From: Mesostigma viride
Taxonomy: Eukaryota > Streptophyta > Mesostigmatophyceae > Mesostigmatales > Mesostigmataceae
Length of the DNA: 64,000 nucleotides
Assembly: GCA_009746045.1 (NCBI GenBank)
Contig: RPFO01001383.1
Location: forward strand, 115,098-179,097
Direction: 5' to 3'
Each line of letters opens with the position of its first letter. The first letter of the stretch is position 1. Under the pieces are notes generated by a model. The model did no database searches. It was given only the letters and a program-made list of their open reading frames with translations, and was not told the DNA's origin. Shown here in pieces: positions 19,481 to 29,365 of the stretch. Both the position numbers and the translations under genes were made by a program.

Positions 19481-20082
19481 GAAGGGGTCTATTGTGATGA
19501 AAGCACTTTGCGTGGCAAGCCCTAGTGGGCTTTCGAATTCATTTTCCGGCCTTTGTCAATGTCTACTTCTTCTATTTCTGCTTACATGTTTGCACTGTGC
19601 TCTAGTTGTCTTATGTTTATGCTTACAGTTGCACTGTGTTCTGTTTGTCGGCTGTGCATCCCAAAGAATGACTCCACAATGTCTGTAAAATCTGCCTACA
19701 TTGTGCAACATGCTGCTATCGCAGGAATGTGTCTTACAACCCTTGGATTTGTGGACCTAGCCCAAGTGGAGAAGCCATCGTGAACCGGAATGGCACATGG
19801 GGCCTTACTTGCCCGGGTAAGTTCACTAGCAGCGGCATTAAGATCAAGGTATGGCATCTGCCAGGCTCGTTAGAGGGAATCCATCGCTGGAATGGTAATT
19901 ATTTGCTGTAGATAGAGGAAGTGTTTGGATTGTTCTGAGGACTATAGGATGTGGATTTTCTTAAATAGGCCTGCGTGTTTATACTCAAACTATTACTGCT
20001 ATAGCCTTGGGCAAGTTAGCAAATTAGCCGCCTGGTCGTTGGTGCATTCCTTCATGGGCTTGACGTTTCTTTGTCTTTTCAA
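19481..20082. other. Unassigned 600-bp spacer
   Basis: No gene or repeat was recognised. Short + strand frames (19494-19911) have no recognisable motif. Confidence 0.4.
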
Positions 20083-20630
20083 TGGCTATGAAGCACGCCT
20101 TAAACCATGCATCGCGCGACCCTATCCTTGAAACCATGCATCTGGCGACCTTATATCTCTTAAACCATGCATCGGGCGACCCTATCTCTGAAACCATGCA
20201 TCGGGCGACCCTATCTCTGAAACCATGCATCGGGCGACCCTATCTCTGAAACCATGCATCTGGCGACCCTATCTCTGAAACCATGCATCGGGCGACCCTA
20301 TCTCTGAAACCATGCATCTTGAGACCCTATATCTCTTAAACCATGCATCGGGCGACCCTATCTCTGAAACCATGCATTGGGCGACCCTATCTCTGAAACC
20401 ATGCATCGGGCGACCCCATATCTCTCAAACCATGCATCGGGCGACCCTATCTCTGAAACCATGCATCGGGCGACCCTATCTCTGAAACCATGCATCGGGC
20501 GACCCTATCTCTGAAACCATGCATTGGGCGACCCTATCTCTGAAACCATGCATCGGGCGACCCTATCTCTGAAACCATGCATCGGGCGACCCTATCTCTG
20601 AAACCATGCATCTGGCGACCTTATACCGTA
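20083..20630. repeat. 29-bp satellite, about 18 units
   Basis: The unit is AAACCATGCATCGGGCGACC plus CTATCTCTG, with a few 30-31-bp variants. Each unit contains the palindrome ATGCAT. Units differ by single substitutions (CGGG/CTGG/TTGG). The array stops within about 10 bp of a Ty3/gypsy integrase fragment. Confidence 0.95.
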
Positions 20631-20639
20631 TAAGTGCCA

Positions 20640-21491
20640 TGGTGCGCGGGATGTATTGGTGGGCGGGCATGAAGCAAGCTGTGGCACAGCAGGTGGCTCG
20701 CTGCGTTGCGTGTGCTCGCGATTTAACCTGGATCATCACGACAAGGAGCTTATGAGCTTATGACCATCCGGGGGTTGTTCTAACGCTGGCATGTCGACCT
20801 GTGCGGGCCCTTCGAGCTCAGCACTGCTGGCAAATGCGACGTAATGATCTGTGTCGAATCGTTCAGCAAATGGCTGGAGTTGCTTCCCCTGCCTGACAAG
20901 CAGGCCCCCACCACGGCCACTTACTTTCTAGACGTCATTGTGCGGTATGGAGCCCCCGCAGAGGTGGTGTCCGACCAGGGTGGAGAGTTTCGCGGGGAAT
21001 TTCAGGAGCTGCTGGACACCTGCTCGATCGACCATCGGCGCACCTCCCGGGAACATCCTCAGGCCAATGTACTGGCTGAGCGCTTGGTCCAGACCGTCAA
21101 GCAGGCGCTACGCAAGTGGGCCCTGCAAGCACCCTGCGTGGCCAACTGGGACCGGGAGCTCCCATGGATCGCCATGGGCTACCGCATGAGCTCACAGGAA
21201 TCTCTCGCCCAGTTCTCGCCCTTTTTTCTGCTCTTTGGACGGGCCCCGTTGTTGCCGTCAGAAGTGCAGGAGACTCAACCCCAGCCGATTCAATGGGATA
21301 ACGCCCACGACTGGTTGCGGGTGGTGGCGGCACGCGCCGCCACCTTCAAGAAAGTAATGCCTATTGCGATGAACAACCTGTTAATCGCGCAGCACCGTGA
21401 CACGCTGCGGTATGCGCAGCAACGTGGTGGCAAGTATATGGCACGACGGCTGACGTTCCGCCCCGGCCAGTATGTGTTCTTACGGACCTAG
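20640..21491 (+). pseudogene. Ty3/gypsy integrase (zinc and catalytic domains)
   Basis: An HHCC-type tail (MYWWAGMKQAVAQQV, then CVACARD) is followed, after a stop codon at 20781-20783, by the integrase core: WHVDLCGPF (first Asp), VVSDQGGEF (second Asp), and HPQANVLAERLVQTVKQ (Glu), i.e. DDE spacing. The C-terminal part (FLLFGRAPLLP, RPGQYVFLRT) is typical of gypsy integrase tails. Upstream RT/RNase H is missing because the satellite abuts it. The catalytic residues are intact but the stop makes it defective. Confidence 0.85.
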
Positions 21492-21503
21492 CTCCATCAC
21501 ACG

Positions 21504-21895
21504 TTGGATGTCACGGCGGGCCCCACCATTCTTCGCATGGTGGAGATCAAGCCATCCGGGATGGCAGTCCTTGAGGGTGCAGATGGCAGCACGACCACTG
21601 ACAATGTGTCCAACCTGTCCCCCTGCACCATGCCGCACTTAGCGCGGCACATCCAGCCACATACCGCTCGGCGTGTCCGTGATGCCCAGTGCCAGGTTTG
21701 CCACCGGGTCGACCAGCCTGAGGTCATGCTGCTGTGTACGTGACCACTGCAATCGTGGCTGGCATCTTCACTGCCTCAATCCGCCTTTGTCCCAGGTCCC
21801 TGATGGTGCCTGGTTTTGCCCAGTGTGCATCGCTGCAGGGTTCACCACCCATGCAATTCAAGCAGCTACTGCCACTTTGTTACTCGCTACCTAGC
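21504..21895 (+). pseudogene. Integrase C-terminal extension with PHD finger
   Basis: It follows the integrase after one stop. It begins with a GPF/Y-like or SH3-like region (ILRMVEIKPSGMAVLEGADG), then a PHD zinc finger split by a frameshift near 21738: [16 protein letters not shown] in one frame, then [20 protein letters not shown] and WFCPVC in the next. The Cys4-His-Cys3 spacing and the Trp two residues before the last Cys pair are present. PHD fingers read histone tails, so this would be a targeting module analogous to chromodomains of other gypsy integrases. Confidence 0.75.
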
Positions 21896-21913
21896 ACCGG
21901 TCTTGCGTTGGAT

Positions 21914-21932
21914 AGCGAAGGGGGGGAGGACA
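21914..21932 (+). other. Polypurine tract and probable 3' LTR start
   Basis: AGCGAAGGGGGGGAGGACAG is a purine tract just after the pol remnant, followed by TGAGCTGTACC. This is where a gypsy 3' LTR would begin with TG. The LTR end was not found. Confidence 0.45.
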
Positions 21933-23051
21933 GTGAGCTGTACCATGCATAAGGCTGTCTATAGGTTCCACCCAACCATGGTGGTCCTACAGCGGCTACT
22001 TAGGGTTAGCACGAGGACGCGACAGCTGTCGCGCGCCGTTCCGTTCCACACGGTCCATGGGTTATGCGGGGCCGCGAGGCGGCGGGGGGCCGGTCGATCG
22101 AGGCGGGACAGGCGACGTAATCGCGCTGTTACGACTCACGGAGGAATCATGCAGGCTTGCGTCGCGCCGGGCGATGGGGGCCAACGCGACGTAGCGCACG
22201 CAGGGTTCCGGTCTAATCTCCGGACCGGTGCGAATCTATGCACCGGGAGCCAAGTGCCGTTCTGACATGCGTCACCGGGTGTCCCGATGCTAACATGGGC
22301 ATGCAATCGGCTGTTGGACTACAACATGCAGCAGGCTGCGTGTAGGCTGACAGCCTGGCAATGTGGGCTAGGCTGAACATGCACGTGCATGCAAAGTGCG
22401 TTGCACGGACTGGGAGCATTTCCGGTGATCATGGACTTGTCATTGCTGTGCAATCCGGCACTGGCTGCATTTGGCAGCCTGGCAAACCGCAATTCTGAGG
22501 ACTTGAAGAGGTAGATATTTCTCATCACAGCAATCTGTTGTTATGCAGGCTAGACATAAAATTGTTTGGCAAGCTGGCACTACGCCAGCATCATGATCAG
22601 CGGTGGGGGCATTTTGTCGTCTGATGCGGACCTGGTAGATGAAAGGTTTTCTTATGCAGGACAGGGAGTCGCGGCAGGTGACAACAATTAGGATTTTGTT
22701 AGAACTTCGATGCCTTGGTGATGCTGACCAAGGCAGCTTGTCAGCGCAGTACTGCTAAAGCTTAGCTGTAGTGCATTGTGGGACGACAAATCGATTGCTG
22801 TCAGGGTCACATGCTGAGCGTGACTGCAAGGCAAGGCTGACGCAGGATATTGCGTAAGCGTTTGAAGTAACCGGGCTGGGCTTGGGTTAAGTATGCATTC
22901 CACACGGGTCTTAGGTGTAGCTCATTGTGGATCCTTGAACCTGTCGTAGTTATGGTGGTGCGTGGCAACGGTAGCCAGCCCCCAGTCGACATTTTCTTAT
23001 TGACCCCCGCGATTGCTGCAACGCCGAGCTATCAAGTTTGTTTGTGCTGTG
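21933..23051. other. Probable LTR remnant and unassigned sequence
   Basis: No coding gene is supported. Several imperfect repeats based on GGCTGACAGCCTGGCA-type words occur at 22330-22500. Confidence 0.35.
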
Positions 23052-24293
23052 TTAGAATTGTTGCTTCATAAAGACTGTCTTTTTGTGAAGCACATAATGT
23101 CCATGACTAGTCAGAAGCCTGCCTCTCATCTTTGTGTGAGAACTGGTGGTGCCTAGGATAGGCACACGTTCTCGTCTAAACCCACCAGGGGCTTCTCTAG
23201 CTGTTAGGGAGGCCTCCACAGCGATCAGCTTAGTGCACACCCCGCCGCCAATCAGGAAACCTGCCAAGCCGCCGCCCATACCTGCGAACAGCTCAAGCAC
23301 CACAGTGCCGCGCGTGAAGTCTGGAATGCATTTCAGCACTTCCGCGCTTAAGCCTGGATGCTGGGTGGTGACACCTGGCTGACGCCACGCCCCCCCAACA
23401 CCCTTAGGCAGCTCCTGGCTTGCTGCCATGACCCGCGCGCGCATGTCTTGCAGCCGCGGCACGGGCACGACTTGCGCCATCCACATGCGCGGCCGCGCCT
23501 CTCGCGCTGGTAAGACTGCAGTTAGCACACACCGGTGCTTACCTTGCACGCGTTGGCCACTTGTCACTTGCGCCATGGGCGCCGGTTGCGCATCTGGCCA
23601 CACGACCCCCCCCCGGTCGTCAGCCTCACCCCCAGGCTCCACCTGGATGCTGGCGCATGACTCAACCGTGGCTACGCAGGCCTCGACCGCTGCGCTCGCC
23701 TGCGCCTTGGGCACTGTGCCAGTGCTGCACGGAATGGGGAGGCGGGCCTTCCGCTTCCCTTCACCCTGCCAGTCAATGCGGTATGTCTTGACATCCAGCC
23801 AAGGGTCTATGGTTAACCCGAGGCGATACATGACATCCATCCCGATGAGGGCCGCATACCCACACTTGTTGACCACCAAGGCGGGCACTGCCACGCACGC
23901 CATCCGCGCCGGGTCCCTGGTGTTGAGGATGACATTGATCAACATGGACGTCATGGCATCGGGTCGGCTTGCTGGCCCCTTCCAGCCCTCCACGAGAACG
24001 TTGCTGTCGACGAGCCCGCCATTTTCACGGGTCGCGCCCAAGCACCTCGCCAGCTGAAGTGTGATTACGAGCGGCTGAGCCCCCCCATCCAACTTGGCCA
24101 CGGCGTCCACGCTAGGGAGCCTTGCCATCCGCTCCTCACGGCTTGCCTCGCGAGGCATCGGCACCACCGGGACGTCCGCCACTGCTGCCGGCAACGGCGC
24201 AAAGCTGTCCGGCCGCGCCGTTTCTGCCATGGGCAGCGTGCGCGCATCTAGGCCGTCGGCGTAGCGCTGTAGCACCGCTGCCGCCTGCTGCAC
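23052..24293 (-). CDS. Ty3/gypsy protease region with C5-DNA-methyltransferase motif I
   Basis: 413 codons open. The first part is low-complexity, then a retropepsin-like region; its C-terminal signature ALIGMDVMYRLGLTIDPW fits the I-(L/I)-G-MD flank of gypsy proteases, though the DSG/DTG active site is not clear (LVDSNVLV). Toward the end stands VVLELFAGMGGGLAGF followed by LIAVEASLTARE. This matches motif I (F-x-G-x-G-G) and motif II (acidic residue after a short strand) of cytosine-5 DNA methyltransferases. The remaining MTase motifs (PC, ENV, QRR) are absent because the element is cut off near 23150. A methyltransferase placed before RT in a gypsy polyprotein is the reading; the enzyme cannot be active here. 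Confidence 0.6.
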   Translation of the reverse strand: MQQAAAVLQRYADGLDARTLPMAETARPDSFAPLPAAVADVPVVPMPREASREERMARLPSVDAVAKLDGGAQPLVITLQLARCLGATRENGGLVDSNVLVEGWKGPASRPDAMTSMLINVILNTRDPARMACVAVPALVVNKCGYAALIGMDVMYRLGLTIDPWLDVKTYRIDWQGEGKRKARLPIPCSTGTVPKAQASAAVEACVATVESCASIQVEPGGEADDRGGVVWPDAQPAPMAQVTSGQRVQGKHRCVLTAVLPAREARPRMWMAQVVPVPRLQDMRARVMAASQELPKGVGGAWRQPGVTTQHPGLSAEVLKCIPDFTRGTVVLELFAGMGGGLAGFLIGGGVCTKLIAVEASLTAREAPGGFRRERVPILGTTSSHTKMRGRLLTSHGHYVLHKKTVFMKQQF

Positions 24294-25249
24294 CAGCGTG
24301 ATGCCGCGCTACCCGCGCGCGTCCACCACTTGCTTGGCGGAGGAGATTGGAGCATCAATGACTCCATCGACCGGTAAGAAGGGTGGCAGCTGTCGGCGTT
24401 GCTCAGGGTCAGCTGGATTGGCATGTTCCAGCAACGATGCCGCGCCACTTGCTGGGGTTGCCGGGTAGAGGCAGGGAGCTTGCCACCCCCCCCTGCACCA
24501 TCGCTTGGTGCCGGCTGGAAGGACTGTAGCGTCCGTGTTTGCTTGCCCCTCGCCGGCGCTTGTACCTCGACTGCATGGATGGGAGCCCAGAACAGGTCGG
24601 ACTGCTCCACGAAAGTGTAGGCGTCATACGCCGCCATCCCTGCCACCTGCCCACTTGGCTGATTGGGTGCCGTTGGTGCTACTGGCACCTCGGCGACCTG
24701 CACCGTTGTCATGCCGTCACCGGCCACCATGTCCGCGGCATGGGCCTGCACGGACTTGTTGACCACCGGGAACTTGCACCCTGCCACGGCATGCGCGGGA
24801 GTGCCTGCCGCGTGCTCCTTCTTGCACTTTGCCGGGCAGTTGCGCCCAATGTGGCCCGGTTTCTGGCAGATCGAGCAGGCATTGGGATCCGACGCCTGCT
24901 CGCCGGTGCTGACGGAGGCCTTCTTGTCACCCCCCGTGCTTGGTGGCTTGTCCGCCTTAGACCACGGCTGCCTGCCGCCTTCCCCGCATTTGTTCCCGCC
25001 AAACTCGCCAGTGCCTTTGGATGGCGCTCCACCCGCCTTCCTGGGCAAGTTCGTGCCGCACGAGGTCCTCCATGCACGGTAGGCCCCGCGCTTCACGCCG
25101 GTTGAGCGCGTGGACCTCCGTTGAGCGCGTGGACCTCCGTGCACAGTTTGGCCAAGTCCCATTGACAGCCTAGGCCAGGCTGCGGGATCATGGTGGCTCA
25201 AGGGCCCAGGGCCTTCAGCCATTTCTCGCACGCCAGCGCCTCCGTCCAT
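24248..25249 (-). CDS. Ty3/gypsy Gag nucleocapsid region
   Basis: The open frame contains a zinc knuckle CSICQKPGHIGRNCP (C-x2-C-x4-H-x4-C) amid Lys/Gly/Pro-rich sequence, then a linker. It overlaps the protease frame (24248-24293), so a frameshift, natural or mutational, joins them. The first residues up to about 25180 are in a different frame from the Gag capsid ORF at 25198-25566. Confidence 0.7.
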   Translation of the reverse strand: MDGGAGVREMAEGPGPLSHHDPAAWPRLSMGLGQTVHGGPRAQRRSTRSTGVKRGAYRAWRTSCGTNLPRKAGGAPSKGTGEFGGNKCGEGGRQPWSKADKPPSTGGDKKASVSTGEQASDPNACSICQKPGHIGRNCPAKCKKEHAAGTPAHAVAGCKFPVVNKSVQAHAADMVAGDGMTTVQVAEVPVAPTAPNQPSGQVAGMAAYDAYTFVEQSDLFWAPIHAVEVQAPARGKQTRTLQSFQPAPSDGAGGGGKLPASTRQPQQVARHRCWNMPIQLTLSNADSCHPSYRSMESLMLQSPPPSKWWTRAGSAASRWCSRRQRCYSATPTA

Positions 25250-25566
25250 GTCGGGACCTCATCCCGCAGGACCTCCAAGCGCTCCATCGTGGCATCCGGC
25301 GACTCCTTGTCCTTGACCTTGAAGTCATGCCACACCACTTCAGCCTTGGTTGAGGAGTGAGAGTACTTGGCGCGCAGCAGCTTCCACAACTCCTCCGCAG
25401 GATCCACCCCCACCATCACATTTTGGAAGTCTGGCCGGCCTTGCCGGTCGCGCTTGTACCACACGTCGGGTCTCCCCAACATCTGCGCCACCTCGTGGTA
25501 GCCCAGGACCCACCGCTGCGCCAGCTTTTGCGTGTTCTTTGCGAAAATTTTTTGTATGTTGTCCAT
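25198..25566 (-). CDS. Ty3/gypsy Gag capsid fragment
   Basis: 122 codons. It contains the Gag pattern ELWKLLRAKYSHSSTKAEVV followed by a helix with MERLEVLRDEVPTW and ACEKWLKALG, as in UBN2/gag-type capsids of plant and algal retrotransposons. It overlaps the next frame at its 3' end, indicating a frameshift. It is upstream of the zinc knuckle, in normal order. Confidence 0.65.
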   Translation of the reverse strand: MDNIQKIFAKNTQKLAQRWVLGYHEVAQMLGRPDVWYKRDRQGRPDFQNVMVGVDPAEELWKLLRAKYSHSSTKAEVVWHDFKVKDKESPDATMERLEVLRDEVPTWTEALACEKWLKALGP

Positions 25567-25749
25567 TTTGAATGCCTTGGGCAGCTGGTTGTGCGTGGCG
25601 ATGCATTGTCGGTGCTTCCACGTCTCGTACTCCCACGGTGTATCCTGTCGCTATGGCGCATGTGACTGCGCCGCGTACACCGTTTGCGGTGTAGGGAGGG
25701 ATCGCACACATGAGTCCTCTATTGCTGTGCATATGTCCTCCAAGTGATA

Positions 25750-26066
25750 TGGTCTAGGATATCATGTCACGCGAACGCGACAATGTGTCTTCCAGTTCCT
25801 GGTGGTTAACCACACCCTCGGACACCTCGGGATTCCCTCCTATGTACTGGATTCCCTTAGAAGCGTCTGCGCGTATTATTTTTCTCAGATTCTGTATGCA
25901 AGATACGACTCACAAGTAGGTTCATAGTTCGACCTCTGTATTTTGCGAATGTTTTGCACTGACGCAACATTTTCCCCCTCTTAGCGGACATTTGGCGTCC
26001 TATTATGCAGCCTTGGTAGAGTATTTGCGTTCTGAATACTGGTGTCTGGTTACTCTAGATGCCCTA
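25750..26066. other. Unassigned spacer left of the long-TIR element
   Basis: Nothing was recognised. It might contain the 5' LTR of the gypsy element on -, but no matching LTR partner is visible. Confidence 0.3.
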
Positions 26067-26392
26067 ATTGTCTTAGGACTAGTGACATACAGCCATGCTA
26101 TTTGGGTGCCCAGGACCGCCACCGCCAGGTCGAAATGTCCGGCCCCCATATTGAACTCAGGGTCCGATGCCAACCGCCGGAATGAAACGTGCTGGGCCCC
26201 AGTATGCTAGCGCCCCTCTGGGGGGCCGCCACCGGTGCGCCGAGAACCGGCCCCCATATGCCCCCCCCCAACGCGCTCTATGGAAGGCAAACGCAGCAAC
26301 CAAGACAAATTGCTAGGGCGGCGGAGTTGTGCACGCGGGAACTCGGCCAGCCCCTCGCTATGTCGGATAACTAAGCTAGGTCGGCCTCAAAC

Positions 26393-26700
26393 GTGGAAGA
26401 AGAGGGCAAGGCCGATGTAGCCGGCTGGCCAGATGAGATATGGAATGCTGACGAGCGGAGAGTTACTGAAGACTACGCTTTCTTGGAGCTAGATAAGGAG
26501 GGGAAGTGGGCTGAGTGCCGAGCCTGTAGGCATGACGAGAAGAAGAAAGTGACGATGAGGAAACCCTACCGCATCGGTGCGTTGTGACAACATTTATCGG
26601 ACGCATGTCACACTCGAAACATGCTAACGTGGGAGCGGGAGAAGGCTGCGAAGCCCACGACCAAGCAGACCAAGCTAGAGTCCTTCTTCTCCATGGCCAC
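26393..26700 (+). pseudogene. BED-finger segment of transposase, left arm
   Basis: The frame reads WPDEIWNADE, then KWAECRACRHDEKK (first Cys pair of the finger), then after an in-frame TGA, QHLSDACHTRNML and KQTKLESFF. BED fingers (C-x2-C ... H) occur at the N-terminus of hAT transposases. The last peptide contains QTKLESFF, a full match to the PCNA-interacting consensus Q-x-x-(I/L/M)-x-x-(F/Y)-(F/Y). The same TGA is present in the right arm, so it predates the inverted duplication or was homogenised. Confidence 0.55.
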
Positions 26701-26828
26701 GGCATCGCAGGCAAGTTATCCTTCCGTTCTAGAATTATTAATGTTAATGTGCGTACTATACGTCTCGAATTCTGGACTTCAATTATTGCTGGGCTACAAA
26801 CCGCTACAGCTTCCACATTACTTATATG

Positions 26829-27117
26829 GAAGGCAGCAACCAAGACAAATTGCTAGGGCGGCGGAGTTGTGCACGCGGGAGCTCGGCCAGCCCCTCGCTA
26901 TGTCGCATAACTAAGCTAGGTCGACCTCAAACGTGGAAGAAGAGGGCGAGGCCGATGTAGCCGGCTGGCCAGATGAGATATGGAATGCTGACGAGCGGAG
27001 AGTTACTGAAGACAACGCTTTCTTGGAGCTAGATAAGGAGGGGAAGTGGGCTGAGTGCCGAGCCTGTAGGCATGACGAGAAGAAGAGAGTGACGATGAGG
27101 AAACCCTACGTAAGGGG
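26829..27117 (+). repeat. Second direct copy of the BED segment
   Basis: Repeats 26281-26570 almost exactly (a few substitutions such as KKKVT to KKRVT) and then departs at AAACCCTAC, where it continues GTAAGGGG, a strong 5' splice-site sequence. The first copy continues directly into the next coding block at the same point. Confidence 0.8.
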
Positions 27118-27172
27118 AAGGGGAACGGGAACGGGAAGGGGAAGGGGAAGGGGAAGGGGAAGGGGAAGGGTA
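27114..27172. repeat. GGGGAA microsatellite
   Basis: About nine units of GGGGAA/CGGGAA, immediately after the candidate splice donor in the spacer of the long-TIR element. Confidence 0.9.
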
Positions 27173-27304
27173 ATATTGGTAAATATTGGACATGATCATA
27201 ATACTAAGAATGGTAACGCTAATAATGGTCATAGGAATGGTAATGCCATGGCGATGGTGATGATAGAGAGTAATGGTAACGACAATGCACGAAAAATTTA
27301 CCTG

Positions 27305-27626
27305 CATGGCAACTTGTCTCCTTCGTCGAATTGTCAGTCGAAAAGGTGGCCTTCACGTCAGTGCCGCCGTACATGGAGAAGGTCTCAAGGCGCGTTTGCC
27401 ACTTGGTGTAACTCCGAGCCTTGAAAGTGTTGGAGAAAGCACCCAGGCAGTTCACGGTGCGTTAAGTCCTGGCAGTTGGGCGGATAGAGGCCGTGAGCTC
27501 TCCAGGCCTGGTCCACGGGTGCCTCCGCTCAAGGGCGGTGGGAGTCGTAGCCATCGAAGGAGATGCGCTGGCGACAGCTTGGAATACACTACAGGTCGTT
27601 GCAGTGGACGCCCCGGCAAAAGTCTG
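27305..27626 (-). pseudogene. Possible internal exon in the hAT-like spacer
   Basis: On - a pyrimidine tract and CAG near 27627 precede an open stretch broken by one TAA, and CAG|GTAAAT near 27304 could be a donor. The translation (for example GAFSNTFKARSYTKWQ) matches nothing I know. It may be a captured gene piece or a remnant transposase exon. Confidence 0.25.
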
Positions 27627-28667
27627 AAACGAAAAAAGATGACAAGATGTAAAATCATCCATACTAATAACTAAGTTAGCAACCATTCCGTTTAAAGCGA
27701 AACAATTTATCACATCATAAGTAGAGGCCAGCTGGCAGCAAAACAATCTAAGAATAATTCTCATGACGACCAATTCCCCAATGACCGTGACTTCAGATAA
27801 GAAACATAATCAATTGTTTTGGGTATCTTATAGGAGCAATAATTGCACGCCCTCAACGTTAACTATGTCCATGCCCGCCACTCACGTACTGATATCACGT
27901 GTATCAATATAAGTAATGTGGAAGCTGTAGCGGTTTGTAGCCCAGCAATAATTGAAGTCCAGAATTCGAGACGTATAGTACGCACATTAACATTAATAAT
28001 TCTAGAACGGAAGGATGACTTGCCTGCGATGCCGTGGCCATGGAGAAGAAGGACTCTAGCTTGGTCTGCTTGGTCGTGGGCTTCGCAGCCTTCTCCCGCT
28101 CCCACGTTAGCATGTTTTGAGTGTGACATGCGTCCGATAAATGTTGTCACAACGCACCGATGCGGTAGGGTTTCCTCATCGTCACTTTCTTCTTCTCGTC
28201 ATGCCTACAGGCTCGGCACTCAGCCCACTTCCCCTCCTTATCTAGCTCCAAGAAAGCGTAGTCTTCAGTAACTCTCCGCTCGTCAGCATTCCATATCTCA
28301 TCTGGCCAGCCGGCTACATCGGCGTCGCCCTCTTCTTCCACGTTTGAGGCCGACCTAGCTTAGTTATCCGACATAGCGAGGGGCTGGCCGAGTTCCCGCG
28401 TGCACAACTCCGCCGCCCTAGCAATTTGTCTTGGTTGCTGCGTTTGCCTTCCATAGAGCGCGTTGGGGGGGGGCATATGGGGGCCGGTTCTCGGCGCACC
28501 GGTGGCGGCCCCCCAGGGGGGCGCTAGCATATTGGGGCCCAGCACGTTTCATTCCGGCGGTTGGCATCGGACCCTGAGTTCAATATGGGGGCCGGACATT
28601 TCGACCTGGCGGTGGCGGTCCTGGGTACCCAAATAGCATGGCTGTATGTCACTAGTCCTATTGTCTT

Positions 28668-29365
28668 TCAATACACAAACTCACAAGTTGCTTTCCATAA
28701 TTACTTCTCTTATGCTAGCAAAGGTTTTGGACTTGAGCTCCTGCCAGCTGTGTACTCTTTTGCTGGACTTTGAACAGGAGCTGCACTGGGACATCGCTCT
28801 CTTTTCTACAAAAATGGCATAGAACCCTTGGATATCGAACTTACCGAGAAAATATGCAAAGAAAAAGGCCATTGGACTGCAACCCCGGCTTCAGAAAGAC
28901 AGATCTTCTACAAATATGTTCATAGTCTGGCAAGGCTTTATAGCTACGTATTGCCTTTTTCAGCTGTGTTTTGGCTATATATTAAAAGGAGCTTCTGCCT
29001 CAGATGGCGTGTGTACGTTTCCTGCAAATGCTGGGAAACTGCTCCCACAAGCAGCGTGGGTGGATAGCTGGGTCGGCTCATATTTCAGAATGCAAACTCA
29101 TTCATAAAAGGTTGCGTGGGGTGGGCTCTCTGTGTGCAGTTTGCTTTGACTCAGCTCCTCATGGCGGACTGGGGTTGCACTCTGGGTAGCCCGGCGTGCA
29201 TGAACTTCACTGCCTGTGTTGGTGAGTCTGGGTGGGGTGTTGTTGCTGCTGCGCTGTCTCTGTCACGTCCTGGCGTACCCGTGCAGAATAGCGTCAGCTC
29301 ACCAGGCCTAAATACTTTTATTGGTATAGCCTGTTCTTCGCTTGAGGCAAGTCCGAGGACATGGG
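28668..29365. other. Unassigned sequence
   Basis: Low-complexity is absent and codon-like stretches exist on +, but no domain was recognised and frames are short. Confidence 0.3.

Larger units (their letters stand above)
26075..28659. mobile_element. hAT-like transposon with about 750-bp terminal inverted repeats
   Basis: Mirror arms 26075-26826 and 27907-28659 are bounded by an 8-bp duplication ATTGTCTT (26067-26074, 28660-28667). The ends read AGGACTAGTGACATACAGCC and its complement. Each arm encodes a BED-finger segment. The spacer (26827-27906) holds a second direct copy of part of the left arm, a GGGGAA microsatellite and a possible exon. The 8-bp duplication and BED finger favour hAT; arms this long are more usual in MULEs or foldback elements. 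Confidence 0.85.

Noticed and set aside
20083..20630. CRISPR array
   Set aside because: The 29-bp units are directly adjacent with no unique spacers, and the context is eukaryotic.
27029..27307. Ser/Pro-rich ORF on -
   Set aside because: Generated by the GGGGAA microsatellite.
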